64,000 bases of DNA from Conus ventricosus (GCA_018398815.1 CM031601.1:36160486-36224485), one strand, 5' to 3'; counted from the first letter of the stretch, positions 1-12,030 are shown. A program made the numbers and translations. Notes: generated by a model from the sequence alone, not told the origin.

Positions 1-1636
1 GTGGTTTTAGGGCGTGGGTTTGCTTGCCTTGAAGCGCCCACATGGGGTCCTTTGTTCTTCAGCTTGCCTTTCCCCCACTCGTTCGCAGTCCGTACAAATG
101 GGGGTTGTTCAGAGGGGTGAGCATTGTTACGAGGTAAAGTCCCCTTTCATGGCGCGGTCTTCGGTACACGTGTATGAGTCAGGGAACACCTCCCCCTGAT
201 TTGATGTGGTCTTTGGCCGGGAGTTTTTTCCGGTTTAATGCCCCGGAGCCACGGTTCTTACCGCTAATGTCAGGCTTGCATCTGAAAACGCTGCAAGCTC
301 TTGCTTCTTCGGTTGATGCTCTGGCGTTGACGTTGATGATCGGGGTTTTTTTGTGGGGAGTTCGAACCTGGTTTATAGCAGATTGGCCAAGGGGACTTGG
401 GGGGGTGGTTCGAGAATTGTGGGCAAAGGCGAGTTTCGATTTTTGGGGCTTGGGACGGGGAGGGAGAAAAGGGCGACGAGGTAAGAGCAACGGTTGAGAG
501 ATTGAAGTGGTTAGTACGTCTAGTCATAGCTTCTGAATTTTGAACGTCGCAGTTACCTGTACAAGAGGGCAAACCCAAAACTATGTGGGTGCTGGGGTTG
601 TACTCTGAGGATCCCAAAATCAAGCATCAGGTGGCCCTGGTCCCAAGGGGCGCAGGCGATCCCCTTTTTCTGTCCCGTGCCGGGTGGGAAAAAGGCGATG
701 ATTTATGGTGGTGTTTGGCCCGGGGGTTTTAATGGACATCGCCCGACCAGTATGGGAGACGGAAAAAGGGGGTTCTGGGGCCCGGGTTTGACGTGGGACG
801 GGGCGGTTTTGGGGGCGAAATTGTTCTATCCCCCAAGGGTTTAGGGGCATGTCTAAAGGTTAGAAGTTCAGTCTACTCCCCGTGGGGGCGACCATGGGAG
901 GAAAAATGGTGGGGTGGAGTCTGTCAGTAAGCTGCAACAGTGGAGGGTGAGGGAATTCCCCTAGCTGATGGTTTGGGGATCCCCGGGGGAAAAGGGGGTA
1001 GTGGCAAGGGGTATATTAGGATGGTGCCCAGGTGGTTTTTAGCAATGTTTATTTGCTGCGCACTGTTACAGCTGGGGGGGGCTACACTAAGAGTAGGTTA
1101 GGTTGGGGGCAGTTGTCAGCTATGGCGGTCAGCTAACCCCCCGGTGGAAAAAAAAGAGGTGGTACAAATTCCTGGATTTAAACTGGGGTTTAAAGTGCTT
1201 TTTCTTTAAAGGAAAAACGAGGGAAAAAATAGTGAATCGTTTTTTGTTTTGTGAAAGGGGATGCAGCATGCAAATAGGCAGGGGATGTCAGTGTCATGCT
1301 CTCCCCCCTAATGTTATTTTTTGCACCCCAACAGGGCGTTCGGACTGTATGAAAATGGAAACACTTACGATGGAATGCGATTCATAGTTACTTTTATTCA
1401 CTATCTTATTTCAGCTTGGCATCAAATCAGTGTTGTCTTACAAAGCAATATTCCTGTTAAAATTTAAAGTACTTGTTTTCTCCAGGAGATAAAATTTAGT
1501 CAGAAATGGACGTGAAACGATGACACAAAACATCTGCCATTGTGGGTATTAGCAGTTATCACCCACTGACCTGGTTTCAATTGAACAGCCAGTTTCAGGT
1601 TCAAATGAGAGCAGAATCATGACAAGTATGTTTTTG
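1..1636. other. no gene recognised; G-rich opening
   Basis: The first 1.1 kb is unusually rich in G runs and compressed homopolymers on the plus strand. Open frames here (for example 174-497) show no family resemblance and no codon pattern I trust. From about 1380 on, the sequence becomes ordinary AT-rich intergenic or intronic DNA. Confidence 0.5.
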
Positions 1637-1697
1637 GACCCCTCGTTGGACCTGGACTGTTGAGTGATCTGTCCATGACGATCTGTATGGAAGTAAA
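1637..1697 (+). mobile_element. relic of the LINE endonuclease region
   Basis: About 60 bases resemble the endonuclease-coding part of the LINE at 25318-25378: the same word order of CCCTCG, TGGACTATGAG-like and GTCTGTCCATGA segments. No flanking LINE sequence is recognisable, so this is a small old relic. Confidence 0.45.
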
Positions 1698-3380
1698 TAT
1701 TTTCCTATTCTGCACAGCAAAGGCTTTTACAGAACCCCAGGCCTTCATGCACATGTTTTGGCCATTAGCTCTTTAGACGTAAAGGGGGCCAGGCTGCATT
1801 TAGGTTTTAATTCCTATATGCCCTCCAGCAAGATATTGCTTTTTTCATTCATTCATTCTGTCTTTCTTTTATTTCTTTTCTTTTCTTTTTTTTTTGTCTT
1901 TTCTTTTGCTGCTGCCTGGGTTTAAACCTACCTTTCCAGGATGGTCAGGCCCTCCTCAAAGCCAGGTCACCGTGTGAAGAATATTTTGACCTGTGAGCTG
2001 TCGTACACTGTTGTAAGGTATTTGAACTTTACACAGTTTATTGTGTTCCTTCTGACCATATCAACCTGGTACATTTCTCAAATGCTTCTGCCATTACCTC
2101 TTGGGCTCTGGACCTCTTCTTTTTCGGGAAAAGAGAGCTGTTTCATTAGATCATAGGCAGATCTGCCAACAAAACCAACTTGGTGGCAGATCTAACAGTT
2201 TTCTGCATTAGATTTGTCTATAGATGATTTTGATCTTGAGTAAATTCATTTACTTTCTTTCTTTTTTTATGTTCTGCATTACTGAAATGAAAATGTATCA
2301 CTTTGGTTGAAGTCTTGTGATATTATACATTGTGATCATAACAACAAGAGTGTGTTTTTTCATTAAGAAACAGACCTGACACGATTTCTTACATCCAAGG
2401 CATTGACTGGAAAGAATGTCACAAACAACCAGCGACAGATGTATTGATTCATTTCATTGATAAAACAAAAGACTGAAAGTAATGAGATCTGGGATTAAGA
2501 TAATTAAGAAGTTCTCGACCATCACTTTTTTAACTGTCAGGTGGGCTTGTTTTCTAAGCATATTTCTGACCACTGAAGCTGTTTTCTTAACAGCCGAGTA
2601 CCTGTGACTGCTGGAATATTCAGTGACTGACGTTTTGAGAGGGGGAAAAAAACAGAATGAAAACAGCTTATTACATGTTTTTAAAAGCTGTCCAAAAGTT
2701 TTTGTTTGTAGAGTGTAGTGTTATTATTGTTTGGGTACTCCTGTCTGTGTTTTCAAATGACTGAACAATAATACACATCTGCTAGGTGCTTTTCCAAGCA
2801 TATGAACCAGAAGTGGTGTGAAGAAGATCTATATTTGTTTCCTGTGGATCGCAAGGTGATTGTAGGCATGTAATTCAAAGAAAAATATCAACAGTTTTTT
2901 TGTTGTTGTTTTTTTAACCTACTTGTGCTGTCTAGGGACTTGACTTCTAATGACTGAACATTTAACATAAATAACAAGCATCTTGAGCACTGCTGTTTAA
3001 AGATTGCACCTCTTTTAAAGCTGATCAAGTGAAGAAATAAATTGAGTTTAAGTTGTCTGGTGACTACACATCTCTAGACATGGGTGTTTCCCAGTGTCGC
3101 AGCCCTAACAACCCCTCCCTCCTCCCAAGCTGTCCCCACTGTCTCCCCACCCTCATCCCTGCCAGTTCAAGTGAGCTCTTGCTGTCCCCAGCACCTAAAC
3201 TGTTACTTTGGATAGTTTTGACTGCATGACATGTCCAACTGCTCCCTTCCCCCCATTACCCTTGCCCCACCCCCCTCCCGCTCAAGCCATTCCTTTCCAC
3301 ATGAAAAAGGTCGCTTACAAACCCAGCTTTGTATTGCATACCAAACAGATGCTCTTAAGGCTTACATGGAGTGAAATGTA
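1698..3380. other. no gene recognised
   Basis: AT-rich unique-looking sequence with poly(T) runs. A C-rich patch lies at 3100-3300. No exon, RNA gene or element was recognised. Confidence 0.4.
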
Positions 3381-3384
3381 TACT

Positions 3385-3481
3385 TGTGTGTGCGTGTGTG
3401 TGTGTGTGTCTGAGTTCTAATATATGCGGATGTGTGGGGTGCAGGTAGAGAGCTAATTGTGTGTGTGTGTGTGTGTGTGTT
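3385..3481. repeat. (TG)n microsatellites
   Basis: Two TG tracts, about 3385-3410 and 3459-3481. The second abuts the 3' end of the SINE copy that follows. Confidence 0.9.
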
Positions 3482-4140
3482 GAATACGCAGGCTGATACT
3501 CCTGCGGACACTTCCTGTATAGACAGGCAGGGATTAATCCCGTATACCCAACAAAAGGAGTGGAGTTTTGTGTGTATGACCATTTTTTATCCTGCCATTA
3601 AGGCAGCCATACTTCATCTTCTGGAAGAGAGATTAACATTTTTCATCTGATTTAAGATTTTACGGAAGAAAGATTTTTAACGAAGTTTCTGGTACGTTTC
3701 TAGACGATGTCATTTACTGAGATGTATGAAAGGTTTTTTTTTTTTTTTTTTTTTTTTCCAAATGACTGGTGAGTTGATTTTAACGTGGTGACAGCCCTGA
3801 TGTGGCCCTTTGCGGTCGGCTGGGCTATAAGCAACATTATCTTATCTTATCTTATCTTCGGGGAATGTGCATGCTATGTGTAACGTGTCATCCATACCAA
3901 CGGCCAAACTGGCCTTCTCTTCGGAAAGTTGGTGATGGGATTTTACATGTGTGCAAGATGTTCACACACAGAACCTCGGCTTATAGTCTCATTCGAAAGA
4001 CTGTATGGGAAATGGAGTCGGAATCAATGTTAACTCTGAGGGAAAAATCCCCCTGTACCGAAATGGCCCAGTGGAGATTCAAACCTGCAACCCCAAGATT
4101 ACGAGCCCAGCGCTCTACCAACCGAGCTATTCCGGCCCCA
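3482..4140 (-). mobile_element. tRNA-derived SINE (family A), split by a LINE insertion
   Basis: On the minus strand the 5' head at about 4140-4066 is tRNA-like. It has an A-box-like TAGCTCGGTTGGTAGAGCG and a B-box-like GGTTTGAATCTCC, the split promoter for RNA polymerase III. The body runs to 3860 and resumes at 3621-3482, where the conserved core (minus-strand GTATGGCTGCCTTAATGGC) and the 3' end lie. The two halves are separated by a LINE 3' fragment (3622-3853). A second copy of the family at 12887-13171 has an uninterrupted body, which proves the split. Confidence 0.85.
3622..3853 (+). mobile_element. LINE 3' end, inserted in a SINE
   Basis: 5' truncated copy of the RNase H-bearing LINE family. 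It carries the 3' UTR, the conserved terminal module GTGACAGCCCTGATGTGGC through CTGGGCTATAAGCAACATT, and a (CTTAT)n tail. It is nearly identical to 29200-29430. The SINE word ATCTTC lies on both sides (3616-3621 and 3854-3859) and reads as a short target duplication. Confidence 0.85.
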
Positions 4141-4430
4141 TTTTGTTTTTTAAGTGACTCTTTTTAAAAAATGCTTTTAATAATGAATGATTTTGCTTAT
4201 ATTTCCAGACTGTTTCAAACAAACAAAAACCGGAATCATAAGACCAACATTAAAAATGAATTGTTTCCTGCACTTACTATTTTTCTCCCAGTTTTTTCCA
4301 GTCTCCATGTTTGTCTCTGTTTCTCTCCTTAATAAAGAACACCATAATGTCTCTGAAAAGTCTGTTTCTCTCTCTAATAAAGAACACCATGATGTGCCAA
4401 CAGTTAGCTAGAATAGATCCTCTCCCCCCC

Positions 4431-4461
<31 letters not shown>

Positions 4462-4608
4462 ATTGATACATCCATGACCACCCCATCCACCCATACGTAA
4501 CTGCAGTCCTTTGTCACACACAAGTATGCTGGCACAAATACACTTGCATGATGCATGTGCGCATACACACGAACACATGCACGCATGCGTACACATGGAC
4601 ACGTGCAT

Positions 4609-4658
<50 letters not shown>

Positions 4659-4701
4659 ACACACACCACACCATTCCATCTTCTACTTGCTCTGTCATCA
4701 G
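4141..4701. repeat. poly(C), (CA)n and mixed CA-rich tract
   Basis: C run at about 4423-4447 followed by (CA)n, then a CA/CG-rich stretch and a long (CA)n at about 4612-4672. The last tract sits just upstream of the exon at 4702. AATAAAGAACACCAT occurs twice (about 4332 and 4377), a small local duplication. Confidence 0.85.
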
Positions 4702-4756
4702 TCAAGACTCTTGAACTTGGAAAGAACTTGGACCCCATGCACATCAGCACATCAAG
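4702..4756 (+). CDS. JPT/HN1-like protein, exon A (N-terminal part)
   Basis: A 55-nt internal exon. The acceptor is a clear pyrimidine tract ending in CAG at 4699-4701. The donor is a textbook AAG/GTAAGT at 4754-4762. Read in the frame fixed by the next exon, it gives a short segment ending LGKNLDPMHISTS plus two bases (AG). Together with the first base of the 8089 exon these form an arginine codon, giving the STSRVLKPPGG block. This matches the family arrangement in which a variable N-terminal stretch with a G-x-DP-like motif precedes SSRVL. The exon needs one base from an upstream exon, so it is not the first. A long (CA)n tract ends about 30 bases upstream of the acceptor. Confidence 0.7.
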
Positions 4757-5509
4757 GTAAGTATAGTAACCTTTTCTTATAGGAACCAGGGTTTATGTAG
4801 AACATCAGAGTTCTGACAGTGCTGACAGTTAGGTGCTGCTCATGGATAACAGTTTCCATAGTTTAATCACTTTAATGAGCAGCCTATAGGGACTTCTCAG
4901 GAGGAATATCAGCAATGATGGGCTACTGATATTGGTTTTTTTTTTTTAATGTTCTTCATCTGTTTGGGGAGAAAGCAAATCCTCATTCTCTCATAACACT
5001 GTTCAAAAATGATTTTACCTATGGAAGTAGCTGTGAAATGAATAATTGTTTTATTTCTTATTGTCTTAGAGAATGTCTTTTATTGTTCAGCAAGTGTAGT
5101 TTCCTAAAAAAAAAATCCTTTTAGCTTGTTCACACAAGTTTGGTGTGTGTGTGTGTGTGTGTCACTGTATGTGTGTTTCAGTTTAATTTGAATATGAGAT
5201 TTCTTATTGTATGAAGGCCTTTTAGCTGCTTTTTTTTTACGTTGGTTGCACAATATTGGTCAGATCTCTATTAAAAGAACACAACCCACATTTAAAAAGA
5301 TAAAAGGGTTAGATATTACACCATTATATTTTTCCATGACAGCATTCGTAGAGTCCTTTGAAGTCCTTATAAATGGGATTTTTGTCAAAAGGCCTTTTAA
5401 GTCCTTTGATTCAGCAAGTTGGTCCTTTTAACTCACGAGGAGGTCCTTTTAATTCTTCTTCCTAAAACACCGGTTCACTCAAAAACGAGTAGGTCACCAG
5501 CGCGCATGT
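4757..5509. other. intron sequence, nothing firm
   Basis: AT-rich, with a (TG)n tract at about 5142-5163. The words TCCTTTTAA and AGGCCTTTTA recur at 5390-5455 and again at 7168-7220, on either side of the minus-strand LINE. They may be the ends of an unrecognised DNA element. Confidence 0.4.
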
Positions 5510-5674
5510 TAAAAAGTAAAATAAAATAACATAAAACAGTGCGACTCAGACTGTTGGCCCCTGGAGCAAATTTAGCAACAAGGGGTCGCACTCGATATTC
5601 AAGAAGATAAAAGCAATGGCCAAATTCAGGCCCAGGTAATAGTAAAATATCAGGGAAGTAAAAATAAAAAATCG

Positions 5675-6663
5675 TCAATATGCAGATCTCAAAACTGTCG
5701 AATCAATTTGTTTTTTGAATGAGATTGCATTTGTGGCAATCTTGATGGCACCCGGCAGTGAGTTTCACAGCCGTACAGAACTGGGATAAAAAGAATGTAA
5801 GTGGCTGTCAATATTTGATGCAGGTATGGTATAACATTGACCGCCACTCCTGGTGCTACTTTTATTCAATACTAGTTGTTCCATTGGAATATCAATTACT
5901 TTAGCTCTGCCTTTGAAAAAGGTGTTAAGTTTAATAAAAGCTCTTCTCTCTTCTAAGGGTTTCCATTCTAATTTCCTCATGTTCTTCCTAGTATTCCCCT
6001 TTTCTCTGATGTGGTTCCCTGTTACGAACCGTGCTGCTCTCTTCTGAATCTTTTCAAGGTTATCAATGTCCTTTAGATGGTAAGGATCCCAAACTGAGCA
6101 ACCATATTCCAGTACTGGTCTAACCAGTGTTTTGTAGCAGTCGTCTTTAACCTTTTGGGGCAGTCATTGATATTCCTGTGTAAGAAAGCTAAGATGTTAT
6201 TTGCTTTCTTACATACTAAATTGTAATGTTCTTTCCATTTGAGACGACTATCTATAATCACGCCTAAATATTTTGCAGCATTAGTTTCTTTAAGAATAGT
6301 ATTATGGATAGAATAATCTGATCTAATTAGTGAGCGTTTGTTATATATACGCAACACTTGGCACTTTTGAGGATGAAATTCCATTTTCCAAGTTCTTTCC
6401 CACTCTTGTAAAGCGTTTAGATCTTCTTGTAGAATGTGTGTATCATTCTTGCTTCTGATTGTTCTATATACTAAACTGTCATCTGCAAAAAGCCTTATAG
6501 TAGTTCCAGGAGAGAGATTTCTACTTATGTCATTTGTATAAATTAAGAAAAACAAGGGCCCCAGAACAGTTCCCTGTGGTACACCTGACAAGGTACTGTT
6601 AAGTCTTGTTTTTTCAAGAGAAGGAGGCTTGAAAACGAAACCGATACATCTTCCACAACCCAA
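5675..6663 (-). mobile_element. Jockey/CR1-like LINE, 3' half of the reverse transcriptase ORF
   Basis: On the minus strand this encodes the later part of a non-LTR reverse transcriptase. It has SGVPQGTVLGP (domain 4), FADDS (the catalytic Asp pair of domain 5), a thumb-like region with AKYLGVIIDS, and the C-terminal conserved segment ending in a stop at 5675. At least two breaks interrupt the frame: a frameshift near 6120-6070, and a TGA in place of a Trp codon at about 5765. A 3' UTR of roughly 150 bases may extend to about 5510. It differs from the RNase H LINE that dominates the window. It is dead and 5' truncated. Confidence 0.85.
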
Positions 6664-8088
6664 ACCGTGCTTTTGCAAGTTGCAAAGAGTTGACAGATGC
6701 CGACGCGATCATCTGAAACGCAGTAGGCAGGCCTATAACGCTAGGCCTATCAGTGGGCTTTCTGTTTAGTAAGCTCAGCTAGCAGACGACGCGAAGCTGC
6801 GGGCAGTGGCTTGTGTCTTCTGCTAATGCGTTGCTGCAATCCAGCTTTTTGACCTCAGGGGTTCCACAGTGCAGACGCGGTGCTAATGTTCGCGGCATAT
6901 AGCTGACTTAACATTTTCGCTCATGCTATCTATGTTAAAATGTTCCCTTTATAGAAATTCATTAAAAGAGTGGGGCAATAATGATGAAAATATTATTACC
7001 CAAATAAATATAGGTACATAACATGACGGATTGCGAACATGCGAACATAACAAACAGCTTGGGGAACAGCTATATGCTGAGTTCTTGAGTAACATTTACA
7101 GGATAGATTCCTTTTCCCACCTTGTCTACCCCCCCCCCCCCCCCCCCTCCCTCCATGTTGGCAAAGGTCCTTTTAAACTGATTTGAGGTTCTTTTAAAGT
7201 CCTTTAAAGGTCCTTTTTTGGCCTCATGCCCATCACCTGGGAACCCTGCATGAATGCTCTGCCCTCATCATGATTTTAGTTCAGGGGTTGTTAGGCTTTC
7301 TAAAGATTATCATCTCAGTATTCATATTTGCTATTTATTTTTGATGAAAATGGGATTTCATTGATTCAAAACAGAAACTTGCCTGCTCCAGACCAAGCTG
7401 TCTGGTGAGGGTAGACTAGCATGTTTCTTCTTCTAGTCTTGTAACTTTCTTTCAGTCCATGACATCTGTTTATTATGCTTCAGAAATTATGTTAGGAAAA
7501 ATGGGAGACTCGTTAGGCAGTGAGCAGATATTAAATCCTTTGAAAGTATTTGAGCTGTGTCTCATCATCTATTGACTTTTCCTCAACCTATCCATAAACT
7601 ATCTGTTGACGTCCATGTACCTGGTGTACGAGCATATGTGTGCTGCATTTTTTCTGTACATTTAAGAAGCACACACACACATGTGCAAACACTAACAAAC
7701 ACACACACAGGCTTTTGTTTGTTTGAAACAGTCTGGAAATATAAGCAAAAATAATTCAATATTGATTTAAAACGCACTTTATGAAAAGAGTCATTTAAAA
7801 AACAAAATTAGCTCTCCACCTGTACCTAACACATGCACATATTTGAACTCATAAACACACACACCCCACACACACACCACACCACACACACACACACACA
7901 CTCACCCCACAAAGTGTTCTTGATTAAGTCTTGGCCAAAAAAATTAGGATGGGTGGGCAAGGGAGGACTAGGCATAATTACTGTCAGGAATATCATGGCT
8001 GTCTTTGGCCTTGTGTTCTTCAGAACATAAACCACAAAACTGATTTGATATTTGACACATCTGTTTGTTGTAACCACGTATTCCTCAG
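6664..8088. other. intron sequence, nothing firm
   Basis: Contains a C run at about 7131-7147, short (CA)n tracts near 7670-7710 and 7850-7905, and a stretch ending CACCTGGGAACCCTG near 7247 that resembles a hAT terminal inverted repeat. I could not find its partner. No exon was recognised before 8089. Confidence 0.4.
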
Positions 8089-8255
8089 AGTGCTGAAGCC
8101 ACCAGGTGGGGGGTCCAGCAACATTTTTGGTCCAGCAGAATCCAGCCCTGGTCACAAGCCCCGGCCTGGGGCATGCAAACCTTCAGAAGCTGGGGTCTTC
8201 ACTTCAACATCCAAGGATTCTATGAAAGGTTCTGCGCAACGCTCTGCCCGAGATG
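8089..8255 (+). CDS. JPT/HN1-like protein, exon B (PPGGG core)
   Basis: The acceptor is TTCCTCAG at 8081-8088. The exon opens with one base completing Arg, then VLKPPGGGSSNIFG, the diagnostic block of Jupiter/HN1 proteins. Ser/Pro-rich low-complexity sequence follows, typical of these disordered proteins. The reading frame continues past the exon to a stop near 8280. Two donors give the phase needed for the next exon: GTGATG after 8255, chosen here for better +3/+4 bases, and GTTCTG after 8228. Either one makes a glycine codon with the GT that opens the 31824 exon. The following intron is 23.6 kb and contains the DIRS-like element. Confidence 0.8.
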
Positions 8256-9659
8256 GTGATGATTCTTTTATCTGTGGTTGAGCAAGTGGTTTCTCCACAT
8301 GTGACTTAGAAAAGCACAAGTGCCAGCCCTCATGTCAATACCCATGGATGCCAACCAACCTGTTCGGGGGTGATCCCCACATTTCTTCCCAAACCAGCTC
8401 GACCTATGAGCACATTTTTGGAGAAAATGATAAAGCTGGTGATGTGGGGAAGGGCAACGCAGTCAGTATTTAACCCAAGAAAAGGGTATGCCATGAGATG
8501 TGTCACCCTTCGCTTTATCATGTTTGACTTCCAGCACATTTCACACACTGGTTTTTGAAAAAATACATTTTCAATTTCACTGAATTTTACTGTAGAAGAT
8601 CTTGCATCATCATGTTCATTTGTTATATATGCTTAATAGGCTTATGGAGCTTTTTCCTTTCATTTGCATTCAGCAAAAATAGTCATTAGAAAAAGAAGTA
8701 TGAAACAAATTTCCATCTTGTTCCTGTATGATAAAATGACAGCGACAATAGAATCAATTCAGATTTAGTAACACAGAAGTCCTTTGTTGGCAAGTTTATA
8801 TAAATGCATTAATTGCATTTTTCATCCTATAGTTTAAGACCATCAATATTTTGTTATAGTGCTTTTTTCATTCAAAGGTAAATAATATTTAAATTATAAA
8901 ATGTCAGTTGCATAATATCACTTACCAAATGAAAAAAAGAAATGACTTGTCACCCCACCTCAGATGTTCTATAAGTGAATAATCTTTTATACAGAGGTGT
9001 TTTTTCTTTGTTTTTTTAATTTTTTTATGTCAGGCTGTTGAGAGAAGAAGAAAAATAATTACAGGATTTCGTTCAATAACTTTGTAATCAATACCATAAC
9101 ACTTTACTCTTTAGTCCAAGACTTCCGTGCATCATCCATATGGTAAGCAGTTATTCATTGGCTGTTTAGAAATTATTCATTGCGGACATTGAGTTTGGCA
9201 GTAGATATCAGCAAAGCACTTAAAATAGTTTTGATGTTTCAGAATCAGAGACATCTTGATTTTCACAATGAAACTTCCTTTGGATGACTGGTTTTATATC
9301 ATGCTCATTTATTATACTAGTTTTCATCCCTTTTTGGATGACTACATCCATTTGACATGATTTTGTTACATTTCTGCTAATTCACACCAGTTCTCACCAC
9401 TTTTTGAGTGTTACTGTTAGCTGACTGCAGCAATTTTACATGATCTTGTGACACTTCTGTCCATTTTCATCGGTTCTTATTCTTTGTCAGATGACTATAG
9501 CCAGTTTGCATGATTTTATGACTGTTTCATGACTTCCATTCATTTTTACTAGATCAGTCCTCATTCCTTATTGATGTTAGATTACTATATCTCATTTTTT
9601 TTTTTTCTGTTCATTTCTGTAAATTGTCATCCACTGTTATATGACTACTTCCAGTTTAT
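8256..9659. other. intron sequence, nothing firm
   Basis: AT-rich. From about 9290 to 9600 a loose repetition of words such as CATGATTTTGT, CATTTCTG and CATTTTCATC suggests an old tandem array of roughly 80-90 bp. No exon or element was recognised. Confidence 0.4.
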
Positions 9660-10790
9660 ATGAATTTTCAGCTACATAGGAAGAGGAATATCATAAATCA
9701 GAATGTATGTTCAGCAAGAGCCAGTAGAGAGAAAGACATCTGCAGTGTTTTGACAGAAATAAGAAGAAATATGGAAATATGGAGAACTATAGGGTTGTCA
9801 CAGGTACTGACCAAAACTGGAAGAAAGATAAGATTGTCATGACATTGACAGAAATTGGAAGAAGTGTAATTTTGATACATTCACAGGATCTGACATTCGT
9901 GACAGAAAGTGGAAGAAATGTAAGTTTTTCATTAAGTCTGTTGGAAAGTGGACGATATATAACTTTATAAGTTTACCACTTGATGTGATGGGAAGTGGAA
10001 GAAGTTAAAGTTTCTCATGGGGTTTGACAGAAAATGGGAGGAATATACTTTGTCATAGGGTCTAATGGAAAATGGAAGAAATATGATTTTGTCATGGAGT
10101 CTAAAGGAAAATGAAAGAAATGTAAGTTTGCTGCAGGATCTGATGAAAAATGGAATGAATGTAAGTTTACTATTGAATCTAATGCAAAGTAGAAGAAATG
10201 TAAGTTTGTCACAGGATCTGACAAAATAGGGAAGAAAAATAAGTTTGTTACAGTGTCTGACAAACTGGAACCAATGCAATCTTATAAGTGATGTAACAGG
10301 TTCTAATGGGAAGTGGAAGAAATGTAAGTTTGCAACAGGATCAAATGAAAGGTGGAAGAAATGTTAATTATGTTACTGTGTCTGACAAAAGTGGAAGAAG
10401 TGTAAGTTCATCATTGGTTCTGATGGACAGTGGAAGACATGTAAGTTTGTCATAGGTTCTGTCAGAAGGTGAAATCAGAGTAAAATCGCCATGGGGTATG
10501 ATTGGAAGCAAAAGAAAAATTTTGAATTTGTCGCTGGGTCTGTGGGAAACTGGAAGAAGTGTCAAATTTGCCATTCATTAGAAAATGAAAAATAGGAATG
10601 TGTTAGAGGGTCTGTTGGATAACGGAAGAAATGTTTCCTAGAAGGTCCTCTGGAAAGTTTTTAAAAATCAGGTGTACCACAGGGTCTGTTGAAAAGTGGA
10701 AAAGAAATGTATGTTTGGGATGAGGTTTGTAGGAAGGTGGAAGATAGTTTGCTACAGAGTCTGTTGGAAAGTGGAAGTTTTCCATGGGTC
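9660..10790. repeat. degenerate minisatellite, GGAAGAAATGTAAGTTTG units
   Basis: About 20 diverged units of roughly 50-60 bp, each built around GGAAGAAATGTAAGTTTG, a GTCACAGG-like word and TCTGATGGAAAGTGG. The open frames at 9965-10279 on the minus strand are products of the periodicity and are not genes. Confidence 0.8.
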
Positions 10791-11820
10791 TGACTACTGG
10801 GCTGAGGCACTGCATGCAGCTGCAGTTTTCTTCACTGTGTTCATTGTATTTCCACATATATACCTCTTGTTTTGGGGCTGTGTGACAGCTTTGCTTTGTG
10901 CTTTTGCCCGTGTGTTTTGACCACCTTCCAAACACAGTGAGCTGCTGTGCGTACAGGATTTTAGTTATAATGCATGTCTTGGTGACACGATCAGTACAAT
11001 GTTGTTGGTTTTTTTTATTGATCTGTTGTTTTTCCCCCTAAAGCTGTTTACATACTTTGATAGAAATCGCTTGTAGATTGATAAATGCTGTTTTGTCCTT
11101 TTGATTAGACGGTTGAAATCTTGTGATTCTTTGGAACTTGTCTGTTAGTCACTTTATTATATATTGTGATGTCATGATTCTTTGCATATGGGTGATGCTA
11201 TGATATAGTGTGCTGTTTGTATTCCAGAATTTGTAGTATTGATAGCATGATGCTTCGTGTCTGTTAATGTTGGATGTTGGCTTTGTGGTATTGTCATGAT
11301 ACTTTGCTACTTGGTATAAATGATACAGTGTCTTGTCTTTTATTGTTCTACTTGTTTTAGAGCACCTTTTTAAAAAAAAAACCCTCACATACAGAGTATA
11401 CAAGTGCAGAGTGAGACTAGAATCAGCCAGCTGCGGTTGTCCTTTGTGTATTTATCTTATCTGTCTGTTCATGTGATGACATTAGTAAACTGACTGGGTA
11501 TGATTTCGTATGTTTCTACATAAATTCTTTACTTGAATTAGTGTTTTTATTGTTGTTGATTTTTTTTTTAAATGATGCAAACACTTTTTTTAACAGTTAT
11601 ACTGGGAAAAATGTATGTGCATGTTATCGAAGAGATTGTGTCTTTTGAAAATTCTTCAGGTTAACTAACCTTTTACCAGTTATAGTGTCTTTTGTCCACA
11701 CACATTGCAAGTATGGAAACCTCCATGCTTTTCATGTTAAGCAGTAACAAACATTGTCATATAGTGTTAATACAATTTAATCAAGAACAATGACTTTTAC
11801 TTGTGTTGAAGATGCATAGC
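10791..11820. other. intron sequence, nothing recognised
   Basis: AT-rich sequence without repeats, coding signals or element ends that I can name. Confidence 0.4.
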
Positions 11821-12030
11821 TTCCAGTCAGCGCTGTTTGTTGGCTTCCATCAGCCCACTCAAAGGTATTAAAGAGGGACAGGAAAAGAAATGTAGAAACC
11901 AGAGTTACACTTACAGGATCAGTTTTGTGTCTTCCAGCCGGTGCTGTTTGTTGGCTTCCATCACTCACACAAAGGTGCTTAAGAGGCACAGGAAAAGAAA
12001 CGTAGAAACATTTGCCCAGAGTTTTCTGGA
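11821..12030. repeat. 111-bp tandem duplication
   Basis: Two direct copies, starting 11821 and 11932, share GCTGTTTGTTGGCTTCCATC and GGAAAAGAAA followed by GTAGAAAC. They differ by point changes only. Confidence 0.85.

Noticed and set aside
174..497. 107-codon open frame near the window start
   Set aside because: It lies in the G-rich stretch and overlaps open frames on the other strand. No motif, splice phase or codon pattern supports a gene.
4066..4140. tRNA gene on the minus strand
   Set aside because: The A and B boxes are those of a SINE head: the sequence continues without a tRNA 3' end into a SINE body with a second genomic copy.
7230..7250. hAT terminal repeat CACCTGGGAACCCTG
   Set aside because: No partner end and no transposase fragment were found, so it is mentioned only as a possibility.
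9965..10279. 104-codon minus-strand open frame rich in Phe and Leu
   Set aside because: Periodic translation of the degenerate minisatellite.
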